Notes: a model not told the origin generated them from the sequence alone. Counted from the stretch's first letter, positions 1-8,626 are shown. The stretch: DNA of 64,000 nucleotides from an uncultured Dehalococcoidia bacterium (GCA_958295515.1 CATQGW010000001.1:434001-498000), one strand, 5' to 3'. Program-made: numbers and translations.

Positions 1-258
1 CCCCAGGCGCTGCTCGCGTGGCGGCTCGGCATCCGGCGACTCTTCCTCCTCCGGGACGGGCGTGTATCCCCGCCGCTGCGGCCGGCCCAGGCGTTGCTGC
101 ACGATCGCCTCGATCAGATAAATCTCATTGAGGAACTCGTCGTCCCCCAGCTCCCCGCGATGATGGCGCAACCACAGCGCGTCCAGCGCCTCTACCTGCT
201 CCGTCGCCGGCTCACCCTCCGCCAGCATCTCCAGCGACCGCGCCGCCCCCGTCGTCAT
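1..258 (-). CDS. Antitoxin-like protein, module 0 (partial, runs off left edge)
   Basis: Reads 86 codons from ATG at 256-258 to the window edge, so the C-terminus is missing. The N-terminus (MTT, then LAEGEPAT and VEALD) matches the start of three antitoxin-like genes to the right, but the body is different (LRHHRGELGDDEFLNEIYL). The same GAGGCGGCG-like purine-rich stretch precedes the ATG in all copies. By analogy it would be the first gene of another antitoxin/toxin pair whose toxin lies outside the window. The family is not one I can name; the role is inferred from the array. Confidence 0.6.
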   Translation of the reverse strand, partial: MTTGAARSLEMLAEGEPATEQVEALDALWLRHHRGELGDDEFLNEIYLIEAIVQQRLGRPQRRGYTPVPEEEESPDAEPPREQRLG

Positions 259-354
259 CGCCGCCCTCGCCTCCTTGCTGCGCACAGCCTACCAATTCTC
301 GCCCACGAGCTGCTCCCAGTGGCTGGGGATGCCGCGACGGCTGCCTCTAAAGAA

Positions 355-633
355 TCAGTCGTCGCTGGGGCGCGGATAGTTCTCGTAGATCACCTCGCGC
401 GGCCCGAAATTCTCCACCTCATACGCGCCCGGCTCAGGCAGTGGCTTCAGAATCACGCGCTAACCTCCCACCTTCAACGAATAGAGCTCGCCCACGCCCT
501 CCATGAGCTTCACGCGCGCTACCCAGTGCCTGTTGATCTGCTTGGTTGCGGCCCGCATGTTCTTCTTGGGATTCGGCGCCACATGCCGCAGGCGCTCCAA
601 CATCGGTTGCGGCCAGATGACCTTGCGTCTCAT
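355..633 (-). pseudogene. ParE/RelE-like toxin, module 1, with premature stop
   Basis: This copy matches the toxin at 1142-1420 almost throughout (LYSLKVGG, then R-V-I-L and FGPREVIYENYPR). The Trp codon after KVGG is TGG in that copy but TAG here (plus-strand cta at 460-462), giving a nonsense mutation with about 35 codons still readable downstream to a TGA at 355-357. The truncated product would end just before the beta-strands that carry the conserved RV and Y residues of this fold. Start chosen at ATG 633 by alignment with the intact copy; an in-frame ATG at 651 overlaps the antitoxin stop by 4 bp. It is probably inactive, leaving its antitoxin-like partner unpaired. Confidence 0.7.
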
Positions 634-647
634 GGGCTGGACGAAGC

Positions 648-1043
648 TCACTCGCCGTCGAAGTCCACCGGCTCATCCGGATCGTAGGGCCCAAGTTCGT
701 CCTCGAACTCCGCCCAGAACTCCTCGTTGCTGAGATACGGGCCACGAACCCGGTTCTCCGCCATGGTGCGGACCGAGCACCAGATGTCGTACGCATCCTC
801 CTCAGGCGAGCCCGGATCAATCAGCTCAGGCGACTGCTCGACCTCGACGCTGCCAAGCCGCTGCGTCGGTTCCGGCTTGCCAAGCCGACGGCAAACCTCC
901 ACGTAGAGGCCGTGCAGCTCCGCATAGAACTGATCCAGCGGCGGCCGTTCCCGCCGCGTCTTGGCCAGCAACTCATCCAGCGCCTCAACCAAGTCCGTCG
1001 CCGGCTCACCCTCCGCCAGCACCCGCGTCGATTCCGTCGTCAT
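648..1043 (-). CDS. Antitoxin-like acidic protein, module 1
   Basis: 131 aa and very acidic. It is nearly identical to the protein at 1429-1824 over its first ~110 residues, differing at only a few positions (for example A27V, S90V, T93N, F109V). The last ~20 residues diverge completely, and this is the end adjacent to the toxin gene. No HTH or ribbon-helix-helix is obvious. It lies directly upstream of a ParE/RelE-like gene, the usual antitoxin-first order. Antitoxin is the inference from context; the family itself is unrecognised. Confidence 0.6.
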   Translation of the reverse strand: MTTESTRVLAEGEPATDLVEALDELLAKTRRERPPLDQFYAELHGLYVEVCRRLGKPEPTQRLGSVEVEQSPELIDPGSPEEDAYDIWCSVRTMAENRVRGPYLSNEEFWAEFEDELGPYDPDEPVDFDGE

Positions 1044-1141
1044 CGCCGCCCTCGCCTACTTGCTGTGCGCAGCCTATCAACCCCCGCACTCGCGATGCCC
1101 CCAGTGGCTGGGGATACCACGACGGCGGCTGTGGCGGAGAA

Positions 1142-1420
1142 TCAGTCGTCCCGGGAGCGCGGATAGTTCTCGTAGATCACCTCGCGCGGCCCGAAAGCCT
1201 CCACCTCATACGCGCCCGGCTCAGGTAGCGGCCGCAGAATCACACGCCAGCCTCCCACCTTCAACGAATAGAGCTCGCCCACATCCTCCAAGAGCTTCAC
1301 GTCCGCTCTCCAGCGGCCGTCGATGTGTTTGGTCGCTGCGTTGATCTCGCGCTTGACTCTGGGGTGCACGCGCCGCAGACGCGCGCGTTCCGCCGGTGGC
1401 CACACAACACGACGCCGCAT
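1142..1420 (-). CDS. ParE/RelE-family toxin-like protein, module 2
   Basis: 92 aa, the usual size for the RelE/ParE fold. The N-terminal half is a basic helical hairpin (RARLRRVHPRVKREI, then HIDGRW). The C-terminal half is the beta-sheet core with LYSLKVGGWRVIL and a terminal GPREVIYENYPR strand. The pattern of Leu, Gly-x-x-R-V-I and a late Tyr is typical of ParE/RelE toxins (mRNA interferases or gyrase poisons). It starts 8 bp after the antitoxin-like gene stop. The target cannot be told from sequence. Confidence 0.65.
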   Translation of the reverse strand: MRRRVVWPPAERARLRRVHPRVKREINAATKHIDGRWRADVKLLEDVGELYSLKVGGWRVILRPLPEPGAYEVEAFGPREVIYENYPRSRDD

Positions 1421-1428
1421 CGTGTGCG

Positions 1429-1824
1429 TTATTCGTCCAACGGAGCAAGGCCGTTGGCCTCTTCATATTCGCGGATCTCGTCCTCGAACTCCGCCCAGAC
1501 TTCCTCGTTGCTGAGATACGGGCCGCGAACCCGGTTCTCCGCCATGTTGCGGACCACGCACCAGATGTCGTACGCATCCTCCTCAGGCGAGCCAGGATCA
1601 ATCAGCTCAGGCGACTGCTCGACCTCGACGCTGCCAAGCCGCTGCGTCGGCTCCGGCTTGCCAAGCCGACGGCAAACCTCCACGTAGAGGCCGTGCAGCT
1701 CCGCATAGAACTGATCCAGCGGCGGCCGTTCCCGCCGTGTCTTGACCAGCAACTCATCCAGCGCCTCAACCAAGTCCGTCGCCGGCTCCCCCTCCGCCAA
1801 CACCCGCGTCGATTCCGTCGTCAT
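1429..1824 (-). CDS. Antitoxin-like acidic protein, module 2
   Basis: 131 aa from ATG 1824; an upstream in-frame ATG at 1836 would add four residues, but the 1824 start is the one conserved across all copies. It is a recent duplicate of the 648-1043 protein: the first ~110 residues match except for a few substitutions and the tail differs (EYEEANGLAPLDE). It is paired with the toxin at 1142-1420. The tail divergence may track the partner toxin, as expected if this end binds it. Confidence 0.6.
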   Translation of the reverse strand: MTTESTRVLAEGEPATDLVEALDELLVKTRRERPPLDQFYAELHGLYVEVCRRLGKPEPTQRLGSVEVEQSPELIDPGSPEEDAYDIWCVVRNMAENRVRGPYLSNEEVWAEFEDEIREYEEANGLAPLDE

Positions 1825-1868
1825 CGCCGCCTCCATCCCCTCAAGCCTACCGAATCTCCGCCCGCTGC

Positions 1869-2150
1869 TCAGTCCGACTCAGGACGCAGCGGATAATCGT
1901 CGTACACCGTCGGGCGCGGGCCAATCTTCTCGATGGTGAAGCGGTCGGTTGCGCCAATCCGCACCAGGATCACGCGATGGCCGCCCACCCGCAGCGAATA
2001 CCGCTCACCGTGCCCGCGAAGCGGTTTGACATCGCGATCCCAGAGAGCGTCGATGTCCCTCAACGAACGGCGAACGGCCTGTTTCGTTGTCGGATTCAGG
2101 CTTCGCAGCTCACCGCGCCCCTGCTCCGTCCAAACAATGACGTAAGGCAT
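1869..2150 (-). CDS. ParE/RelE-family toxin-like protein, module 3
   Basis: 93 aa with the same fold pattern as module 2 (helical RGELRSLNPTTKQAVRRSL, GERYSLRVGGHRVILVRIG, then GPRPTVYDDYP), but clearly more diverged than modules 1 and 2 are from each other. It follows its antitoxin-like partner by 23 bp. Function inferred from fold and pairing. Confidence 0.65.
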   Translation of the reverse strand: MPYVIVWTEQGRGELRSLNPTTKQAVRRSLRDIDALWDRDVKPLRGHGERYSLRVGGHRVILVRIGATDRFTIEKIGPRPTVYDDYPLRPESD

Positions 2151-2173
2151 CCGGGCGCGCCGCGACTGCCGAG

Positions 2174-2551
2174 TCAGTCAGCCTGAGCGCGGCGCTGCGG
2201 TGACTCTGCTTCCCGCTCCCTGAGCTCGTCCTCAAACTCGCTCCACACCTCGTCGTCGGGAACCAACCGGCTGTTGATCGCTTGGATGCGCGTGAGCTTC
2301 CAGAACAGATTGAGCCGCTGCCGCGGCGTCGAGCCTTCCTCGTGGTCGTAGCCGGGCGCGTGCGCGTACCGCCGCTGCGGCGTCTCGCCCTTGCGCAACT
2401 GCAGCTCCTCGTCGATCCGCCGGACCTCCTCGAGAAACCCCTGCTCCGAAACCTCGCCGCGCTGCGCCCGCTCTGCGAGCATGTCCAGCGCCTCAACCAA
2501 GTCCGTCGCCGGCTCACCCTCCGCCAACACCCGCGTCGATCCCGTCGTCAT
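2174..2551 (-). CDS. Antitoxin-like acidic protein, module 3
   Basis: 125 aa. It shares the N-terminal block (RVLAEGEPATDLVEALD) with the other copies; the rest is only loosely similar (GEVSEQGFLEEVRRIDEEL, then DDEVWSEFEDELRE). The closing acidic segment W-x-E-F-E-D-E is shared with modules 1 and 2, so two conserved ends flank a variable middle. It is the first gene of the array, divergent from dapA with about 100 bp between them. Confidence 0.6.
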   Translation of the reverse strand: MTTGSTRVLAEGEPATDLVEALDMLAERAQRGEVSEQGFLEEVRRIDEELQLRKGETPQRRYAHAPGYDHEEGSTPRQRLNLFWKLTRIQAINSRLVPDDEVWSEFEDELREREAESPQRRAQAD

Positions 2552-2654
2552 CGCCGCCCTCCCCTCGTACCGCTGCGTTGCTCAGCGTACCGAATTGCCG
2601 CGCCCAACCTAGTAGCCTTGATCGCCAGGCTGAGACAGAGAGAAGGCCGAAATC

Positions 2655-3575
2655 ATGACCAACACCGCCCGCGCGGACCACTGGGGCCGCCTCTACACCG
2701 CCATGGCCACCCCCATGCGCGAGGACGGCGAGATCGACATCGAGCAGGCCCAGGCCCTCGCCACCGCTCTGATCGAGAGCGGCTCCGACGGCGTCGTCGT
2801 CGCCGGCACTACCGGCGAATCCCCCACCCTCACCCACGAAGAAGAGCGCGTCCTCTTCCGCGAACTGCTGCCCGTCGTCCACGAATTCGAAGCCACGCTG
2901 ATCGCCGGCACCGGCTCCAACAGCACCGCCACCGCCATCGAAGCCTCCGAACTCGCCGCCGCGATCGGCGTCGACGGCCTGCTCCAGGTCGTGCCCTACT
3001 ACAACAAACCCTCGCAGGAAGGCCTCTACCAGCACTTCCGCGCCGTCGCAGAGGCCGTCGACACCCCAATCATGCTCTACAACGTGCCCGGCCGCACGGG
3101 CGTCAACATGACCGCCGCGACCACCGTCCGGCTCGCCGAAGACTGCCCCAACATCGCCGGTGTCAAAGAGGCCAGCGGCGACCTCGAGCAGATCGCCGAA
3201 ATCATCCGCTCCGCGCCACCCGAGTTCCGCATCTGGAGCGGCAACGACGGCGACAACCTGGCGATCCTCTCAATGGGCGGCTACGGCGCAGTCTCCGTGC
3301 TCTCGCACCTCGTGGGCGGCCAAATCAAGGCGATGTACAACGCCTGGGAGGACGGCGACACCGCCAAAGCAGGCGAAATTCAGGTGCGCCTCGCGCCGCT
3401 GATCAAGGCGATGTTCCTGATCGGCAACCCCGCGCCCGTGAAATGGGCGCTGAACGAGGTTGGTTTCCCCGCTGGTCCGCCGCGGCTGCCGCTGATCGAG
3501 CCCGACGAGGCGATCCAGGAGCAAATCCGCGCCGCCCTCGCTGTCAGCGAGGTCGATCTGATCACAGCCGACTGA
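2655..3575 (+). CDS. dapA: 4-hydroxy-tetrahydrodipicolinate synthase
   Basis: 306 aa class I aldolase-fold enzyme that condenses pyruvate and aspartate semialdehyde in lysine/diaminopimelate synthesis (cytoplasmic). The pyruvate-binding GTTGE motif is at 51-55, YYNKP at 115-119, YNVPGRTG with the catalytic Tyr142, and the Schiff-base Lys171 in GVKEASGD. AGAAGG upstream of the ATG is a good ribosome site. The gene stands alone among unrelated neighbours, so a related N-acetylneuraminate-lyase-type activity is possible, but the motifs fit DapA best. Confidence 0.9.
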   Translation: MTNTARADHWGRLYTAMATPMREDGEIDIEQAQALATALIESGSDGVVVAGTTGESPTLTHEEERVLFRELLPVVHEFEATLIAGTGSNSTATAIEASELAAAIGVDGLLQVVPYYNKPSQEGLYQHFRAVAEAVDTPIMLYNVPGRTGVNMTAATTVRLAEDCPNIAGVKEASGDLEQIAEIIRSAPPEFRIWSGNDGDNLAILSMGGYGAVSVLSHLVGGQIKAMYNAWEDGDTAKAGEIQVRLAPLIKAMFLIGNPAPVKWALNEVGFPAGPPRLPLIEPDEAIQEQIRAALAVSEVDLITAD

Positions 3576-3579
3576 GCGC

Positions 3580-4107
3580 GTGCCACCCGACGCCGAGGCT
3601 TACGGCTACGCGCTGCTGCTCAGCCGCCGCCTGCTGACCCAGGCGCTGGCGGGAGCGAGCGCGGAAATTCTCAACCGCGCCCCGCCCGACGCCGCGGGCG
3701 AGCTCCCCACCCTACAAGCCTGCGTGGAGCGCGCCTGCGAGCGCGAACGCTGGTGGATTTGGCCGCGCGAACTGCCCCCGCCGCAACTACCGCCGCCCAG
3801 CGGCCTGTCGGACCTGCTCTACGCGCTGGTGCGCCACCGCACGCCCACCGAAGAGCTGCTGATGTCCGCGACCGCCGACGATCTGGCCGCCGCCTGGTAC
3901 ACCGCTGAACGGCAGGCAGTGACCCCCAAACGGATCAGCTTCGCCGCCGCCTTACGCTCGCTCGCAGAAGAGGAACTGCAAATCGGCGCAGCCGCGCTGG
4001 ATCTGCGCGCCGCGCTCGACCCCGAATGGCGCGAGCCGCCCGACCTGCGCCAACGCGCGGCGGCGGCGGTTGCGCGTCTCTCCGAGCCGACAGCGAATGT
4101 CCAATAG
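3580..4107 (+). CDS. DinB-like four-helix protein (tentative)
   Basis: 175 aa from GTG 3580, 4 bp after the dapA stop, so probably co-transcribed. The N-terminal LLSRRLLTQALAG and ERERWWI segments and the later LRSLAEEELQIGAAAL resemble the helices of DinB/YfiT-like proteins. The three metal-binding histidines expected in that family are not evident. Function unknown; DinB-like is a weak fold-level inference. Confidence 0.45.
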   Translation: MPPDAEAYGYALLLSRRLLTQALAGASAEILNRAPPDAAGELPTLQACVERACERERWWIWPRELPPPQLPPPSGLSDLLYALVRHRTPTEELLMSATADDLAAAWYTAERQAVTPKRISFAAALRSLAEEELQIGAAALDLRAALDPEWREPPDLRQRAAAAVARLSEPTANVQ

Positions 4108-4152
4108 CCTGCGATCATCGCGCCGAACGCGATTAGCGAAGCAGGCAACGCC

Positions 4153-5712
4153 ATGAGCTGGGAACCCGAAATCGAAGAACTGCAACGCCGCCGCGAGATG
4201 GCCAAAGCGCGCGGCGGCGCGGAAGGCATCGAGCGCCAGCGGCGGCGCGGCAAGCTGCTCGTCAACGAGCGGATCGACGGCCTCGCCGACCCCGGCAGCT
4301 TCCGCGAATTCACCGGCCTCGCCGGCAGCGCCGCCTACGACGATCGCGGCGAGCTCGTCTCCTTCACGCCCAAAGGCTCGATGGAAGGCTTCTGCAAGGT
4401 CGGCGGGCGCAAGATCGTGGTCAGCGCGGGCGACTTCACCGTGCGCGGCGGCTCCGGCACAGGCGCCAGCGACGGGCTGGGGCGCGAACTCTCCTCCAAC
4501 CAGCGCGCGCTCCAATGGCGCCTGCCCTACGTGCGCCTGCTCGATGCCGCCGGCGGCAGCGTGCGCGGCTTCGAGGAGATGGGCCGCACCTACCTGCCCG
4601 ACGGCAATACCTGGTCCACCATCGATATGGACCTGCTGCGCTCCTCGCCCGTCGTCTCCGCTGTGATGGGCTCCGTCGCCGGACTGCCCGCCGTCAACGC
4701 CTGCATGGCGCACTTCACGCTGATGGTCAAAGGCATCAGCCAACTCTTCCCCGGCGGCCCGCCCGTCGTCCGCGCCGCGCTGGGCTACGACATCACCAAG
4801 GAAGACCTCGGCGACGAGCGCGTCCACGTCTACCAGAGCGGCTCGGTGGACAACCTCGCGGAAACCGAAGAGGACGCCTTCCGCCAAATTCGCCAGTGGC
4901 TCAGCTACCTGCCCGCCAGCGTCTGGGAGCTGCCCCCGCGCGTGGAGCCGAGCGACGATCCCCACCGCCGCGACGAGCGCCTGCGACGCCTCGTCCCGCG
5001 CGACCGCCGCCGCGCCTACGACGGACACAAAGCCATCGAGTCGGTCGTCGATCAGGGCTCCTTCTTCGAGATCGCGCCCTTCTACGGACGCGCGCGCATC
5101 ACCGGGCTGGCGCGGATCAACGGCTACTCGGTCGGCGTGATGGCCAACAACCCGATGCACGCCGGCGGCTCCACCGATGTGTCCGCCGGCGACAAGGTGA
5201 TTCGCCTGATCCAGCTCTGCGACACCTTCCACCTACCGCTGATCTCATTCGCCGACGAGCCCGGCTTCATGGTCGGCCTGGAATCGGAGAAGCGGGGCAT
5301 CGAGCGCGCCGGCGCGCGGCTGGTGATCGCCACCTGCGAAAGCCGCATGCCCTGGCTGACGGTCGTGATGGGCCGCGTCTTCGGCGTCGCCGGCCAGTGC
5401 CAGCACCGCCCCACCGGCATGTACCAGCGCTACGCCTGGCCGTCCGCACGCTGGGGCTCAATGCACATCGAGGGCGGCGCCTCCGCCGCCTACCGCCGCG
5501 AAATCGACACCGCCGAAGACCCCGAGTCCAAGCGCGAGGAGATCGAGGACCGCCTGCGCCGCCTCGCTTCCCCCTTCCGCACCGCCGAGGCCACCGGCCA
5601 GGACATCATCGACCCCGCCGACACCCGCCGACTCGCTGTCGAATTCGTCGAAGAAGCCCAACCCATCCTGCGTACCCAGCTCGGCCCCAACCCCAACCCC
5701 TACCACCCCTAA
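4153..5712 (+). CDS. Acyl-CoA carboxylase, carboxyltransferase (beta) subunit
   Basis: 519 aa, the normal length for propionyl-/methylcrotonyl-CoA carboxylase beta subunits. The start (EELQRRREMAKARGG) and both crotonase-like halves are recognisable. Features include the GGSGTGASDG region near residue 100, PAVNACMAHFTLMVKG, the central YDGHKAIESVVDQGSFFEI linker, and FADEPGFMVGLESEKRG in the C-terminal half. It transfers a carboxyl group from biotin to an acyl-CoA. No biotin carboxylase or biotin carrier gene lies nearby, so its partners must be encoded elsewhere. The exact substrate is undetermined. Confidence 0.85.
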   Translation: MSWEPEIEELQRRREMAKARGGAEGIERQRRRGKLLVNERIDGLADPGSFREFTGLAGSAAYDDRGELVSFTPKGSMEGFCKVGGRKIVVSAGDFTVRGGSGTGASDGLGRELSSNQRALQWRLPYVRLLDAAGGSVRGFEEMGRTYLPDGNTWSTIDMDLLRSSPVVSAVMGSVAGLPAVNACMAHFTLMVKGISQLFPGGPPVVRAALGYDITKEDLGDERVHVYQSGSVDNLAETEEDAFRQIRQWLSYLPASVWELPPRVEPSDDPHRRDERLRRLVPRDRRRAYDGHKAIESVVDQGSFFEIAPFYGRARITGLARINGYSVGVMANNPMHAGGSTDVSAGDKVIRLIQLCDTFHLPLISFADEPGFMVGLESEKRGIERAGARLVIATCESRMPWLTVVMGRVFGVAGQCQHRPTGMYQRYAWPSARWGSMHIEGGASAAYRREIDTAEDPESKREEIEDRLRRLASPFRTAEATGQDIIDPADTRRLAVEFVEEAQPILRTQLGPNPNPYHP

Positions 5713-5789
5713 GCGGGAACAGGGCGGGAATCACGGAGAGCGCAAACGACGTACGCTTGACCGCACAGCGAGGCGGAAGGAGCGTGGCA

Positions 5790-7160
5790 ATGCGGACGCT
5801 CTTGATCGCCCTGACCGCCGCCCTGCTGCTCATCGCCTGCGCCGACGAGCTCCCCAGCGCGCCGTCCCAACCGCCGCGCGCCGACCTCTCCGAAATCGAA
5901 CAGGCCGCCGCCAAACTGCGCGAATGGCTCGATACGGTCCCCTCGGTCCAGCTCGAAATCAGCGCAGTGGCCGATAGCGGCCCACTCAGATGGCAAAGAC
6001 GAGACATCACTGAGCTCACCGCCACTGCGGTGATCACGGACAATCAGTTCTACCTCTCCATCCGTCGACCGGCCCGCGATCTGCCCGACCAACCGTGGGG
6101 TCGCACTGAAACGTTGATTGCGGGCGAACGGGAATATAGCCGCTGGAATGATGCCGAAGGGTGGCTCGCAACGCCGCTGGCTGACGCGCAGCGCAACTCG
6201 CCGATGGTGATCTTGCCCGACCAGATTGTCGCGACGAGCTGGTTCGACCTGTCGAACGTGAGGCTCACGCTCAGCCGAGAGGGCGGACGCCCGGCTTGGC
6301 TGGTTGAATACGAAGTTGACCGCGAGTTGCTCGAGCAGCAGCCCGATCTGCTGCCGCCCATCGTGGCGCGCGTCTGGGACGAGTTGTATTCCACCACCCA
6401 GTTCACAATCCCGATATCGACCTCGGTGCGACTATGGATCGAACGCGATACCGGTGCGCCGCTGCGCACCGAGACGTTCCAGCGACTCGACGACGATGGC
6501 TTTCGAGAAGTCGAGCTCAGCGCGGCAATTGAGCTCGCATCTTGGGGTTCGCTGCTCAAACTGCCAACCCCGGAGCCGCTGTTTGAGAATTACTTCTATG
6601 TGGCCCTCGCAGCATTGCCGCCCGTCGTGCGCTATCGCGTCAACGACAGCACGGCGACCCAAACGCTGCGGCGAGCGATCGATGAGTGGTTTACCGATGA
6701 CAGCGAGGAAACTGTCGTCCAGGATTCAAGCATCACGCTCAACGATGAGCTACAGATGTTCTCCGGCGAAACGACGATCCACGCCGAAACTGACGAGCTC
6801 CCGCTGGCACTCGAATCGCTATACCCGTTCTTCGGGGTGGTGCGCCAGTCCTTGACGCGCCCGCTGATCAACGAATACGACAGATTCGAGACCGTGCTCG
6901 AGCTGCGGCTGAGCGCGGAAGCTTTGGCCGCTCTGCAAGACCTTGTCGTCTCCGCCGTCCAGATGCAGCTCGACAATCTGATCGACTCGCCTCTCGTGGT
7001 TCTGAGCGTCGAGCGTCTGGATGTCGAAGTCTGGATGCTGTCCACCACTGGCGCGCTATTCGGCGGTCAACTGAGCGCCGACGCGACGACCGCGGACGGC
7101 CCGCTCGAACTCGAGATCGATCTCCGGGTGACATCCATTGATCGCGACGATCTGAACTGA
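5790..7160 (+). CDS. LppX/LprG-like lipoprotein, paralog 1
   Basis: 456 aa from ATG 5790, preceded by GGCGGAAGG. A short signal peptide (MRTLLIALTAALLLIAC) has a lipobox LIAC with Cys17. Next comes a Pro-rich spacer and a block (LSEIEQAAAKLREWLDTVPSVQLEISA) that recurs in paralog 2. The body is rich in beta-strand-like segments with a YSRWNDAEGWLATPL motif, as in lipid-binding LolA/LppX-fold lipoproteins. It is probably anchored on the outer face of the membrane; the ligand is unknown. First of four consecutive paralogs. Confidence 0.6.
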   Translation: MRTLLIALTAALLLIACADELPSAPSQPPRADLSEIEQAAAKLREWLDTVPSVQLEISAVADSGPLRWQRRDITELTATAVITDNQFYLSIRRPARDLPDQPWGRTETLIAGEREYSRWNDAEGWLATPLADAQRNSPMVILPDQIVATSWFDLSNVRLTLSREGGRPAWLVEYEVDRELLEQQPDLLPPIVARVWDELYSTTQFTIPISTSVRLWIERDTGAPLRTETFQRLDDDGFREVELSAAIELASWGSLLKLPTPEPLFENYFYVALAALPPVVRYRVNDSTATQTLRRAIDEWFTDDSEETVVQDSSITLNDELQMFSGETTIHAETDELPLALESLYPFFGVVRQSLTRPLINEYDRFETVLELRLSAEALAALQDLVVSAVQMQLDNLIDSPLVVLSVERLDVEVWMLSTTGALFGGQLSADATTADGPLELEIDLRVTSIDRDDLN

Positions 7161-7243
7161 GCCGCCGCGCGCTCAGCGGCGTAGAGTGGACGAATGCCGG
7201 CGGCGGCGCACGACGGAGGCGAGACAGTTGGGAGGAGGCGGTG

Positions 7244-8626
7244 ATGCGAACCCTCCTGATCGCTGCAATTGCCGCATTGAGCGCCGCCCTGCTGCTCGCC
7301 GCCGCCTGCCGCGACGCGCTCCCCCAAGCTCCGCCTCAGCCTGCTGCCGGCGAACTCTCCGAACTCGACCGGGCCGCGGCCAAGCTGGAGGAGTGGCTCG
7401 ACCACCTCCGAACCGTCCAACTGCAGATCAGCGCAGTCACCAACATCAACGCAGAAAACGAAGATCGCATGGCGCGGATTTCCGCTACGGCGATGATCAC
7501 CGATGACCAGTTTTATTTCTCCGTCTACCTGCGTAACCGCGAAACGCCCGACGAGCCCGGCCTGCACTTCGAGACGCTGGCCATGGGCGACAGCTCGTAC
7601 GCCCGCTGGTACGACGTCGACGGCTGGCTGCACAGCCCACTCACCGACAGTCGCCGCAGCGCCGCTGGGATGATCATCACACCGAGCCAGATCATCACAC
7701 CGAGCCAGATTGGCAGCGTGCGCTGGGCCGAGCTGGAGAACGTGAGCATCGCTCGCGCCGATCAAGCCGGGCGCCCCGTCTGGCTGGTCGACTACACCGC
7801 CGACCGCGCCGAGCTGGCGCGCTTCCCCGGCCTCGTCCGCGCGTTTACGACAGGCGCCATCGGCGTCTCAGTGGCTAGTGACAGGGATCTGCTCTCCGCG
7901 ACGGCGCGGCTTTGGATCGACCGCGAGAGCGGCGCGCTGCTGCGCATCGAGATCACGCAGCAGCTCAACCTCTACGGCAGCGGACAGGATTTCGCGATCG
8001 CCTCCACGATCGAGCTCGTCGCCTGGAATTCGCCGCTGGAAATCCCCGCCCCCGAACCGCTCGTGGATGCCGCCGAATACGCCGCACTGCTCGACTCCAG
8101 CCTCTCCTCCAACGCGCCCAACACCAACACCGCGAAAATCCTCCATCGCACTCGCAACGACTGGTTCACGGACGGGCGTGAAGCAAAAGTCCGACAACGA
8201 GCCACCGTCACGCTGAACGGCGACGAGCGCCGCGTCTCCAGCGACACGACGATCACCGCCGGCGAAGAAGCGCTGCCGCTTTCGCTGTTCGAACTGAGCG
8301 GACCAAGCTGGGTCGGCAGCTCAGGCGGCTCGGGCGCGCAGGTGACGATGCTGTGGTTGAGCCTCAGCCAAACTGAGATCGAGGATTATCAAGACCTCTT
8401 GCTCACGATCCTGCAAACGCAGCTGGACGGCCTGCTCGAAGCGCCTCCAACCGTTGAGCGCGTCCTCTACTTCGACTTGAACGCCTGCTTCGAGCCCGAC
8501 ACCGGTCAGCTCTTCAGCGGTGAGATCGAGGCTGCCGCGCTCACCTCGGCGGGCCAACTCGAACTGGAAACCACCGTCAAGATCGGTCCTGCGTCTGCGT
8601 ATGTCAGCTGCGACCGCTGGGACTGA
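7244..8626 (+). CDS. LppX/LprG-like lipoprotein, paralog 2
   Basis: 460 aa from ATG 7244 (a GTG lies immediately upstream at 7241), with GGGAGGAGG just upstream. The signal peptide ends LLLAAAC. It is a full-length homologue of the preceding gene: LSELDRAAAKLEEWLDHLRTVQLQISA aligns with the same block there, as does the YARWYDVDGWLHSPL motif. A 6-residue IITPSQ unit is duplicated in tandem at 7673-7708. Role as for its paralog: surface lipoprotein, ligand unknown. Confidence 0.6.
   Translation: MRTLLIAAIAALSAALLLAAACRDALPQAPPQPAAGELSELDRAAAKLEEWLDHLRTVQLQISAVTNINAENEDRMARISATAMITDDQFYFSVYLRNRETPDEPGLHFETLAMGDSSYARWYDVDGWLHSPLTDSRRSAAGMIITPSQIITPSQIGSVRWAELENVSIARADQAGRPVWLVDYTADRAELARFPGLVRAFTTGAIGVSVASDRDLLSATARLWIDRESGALLRIEITQQLNLYGSGQDFAIASTIELVAWNSPLEIPAPEPLVDAAEYAALLDSSLSSNAPNTNTAKILHRTRNDWFTDGREAKVRQRATVTLNGDERRVSSDTTITAGEEALPLSLFELSGPSWVGSSGGSGAQVTMLWLSLSQTEIEDYQDLLLTILQTQLDGLLEAPPTVERVLYFDLNACFEPDTGQLFSGEIEAAALTSAGQLELETTVKIGPASAYVSCDRWD
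7673..7708 (+). repeat. 18-bp perfect tandem duplication inside lipoprotein 2
   Basis: The 18-mer atcatcacaccgagccag occurs twice back to back (7673-7690 and 7691-7708). It keeps the frame and duplicates six residues (IITPSQ). It looks like a slippage event in a loop. Confidence 0.9.

Larger units (their letters stand above)
1..2551 (-). repeat. Tandem array of antitoxin/toxin-like modules
   Basis: Four successive modules of about 0.7-0.8 kb in one orientation share a conserved gene start and upstream sequence. The DNA of the module 1 and 2 antitoxin genes is almost identical for ~330 bp, which indicates a recent duplication. Module 3 is older, and module 0 is cut by the window edge. Confidence 0.75.

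Noticed and set aside
3952-5232. 426-codon open frame antisense to the acyl-CoA carboxylase gene
   Set aside because: Shadow of a well-conserved plus-strand gene.
4515-5789. Long N-terminal extension in frame with lipoprotein 1
   Set aside because: It overlaps the carboxylase in another frame, is Arg/Pro-rich and nonsensical; the lipoprotein starts at the signal peptide ATG 5790.
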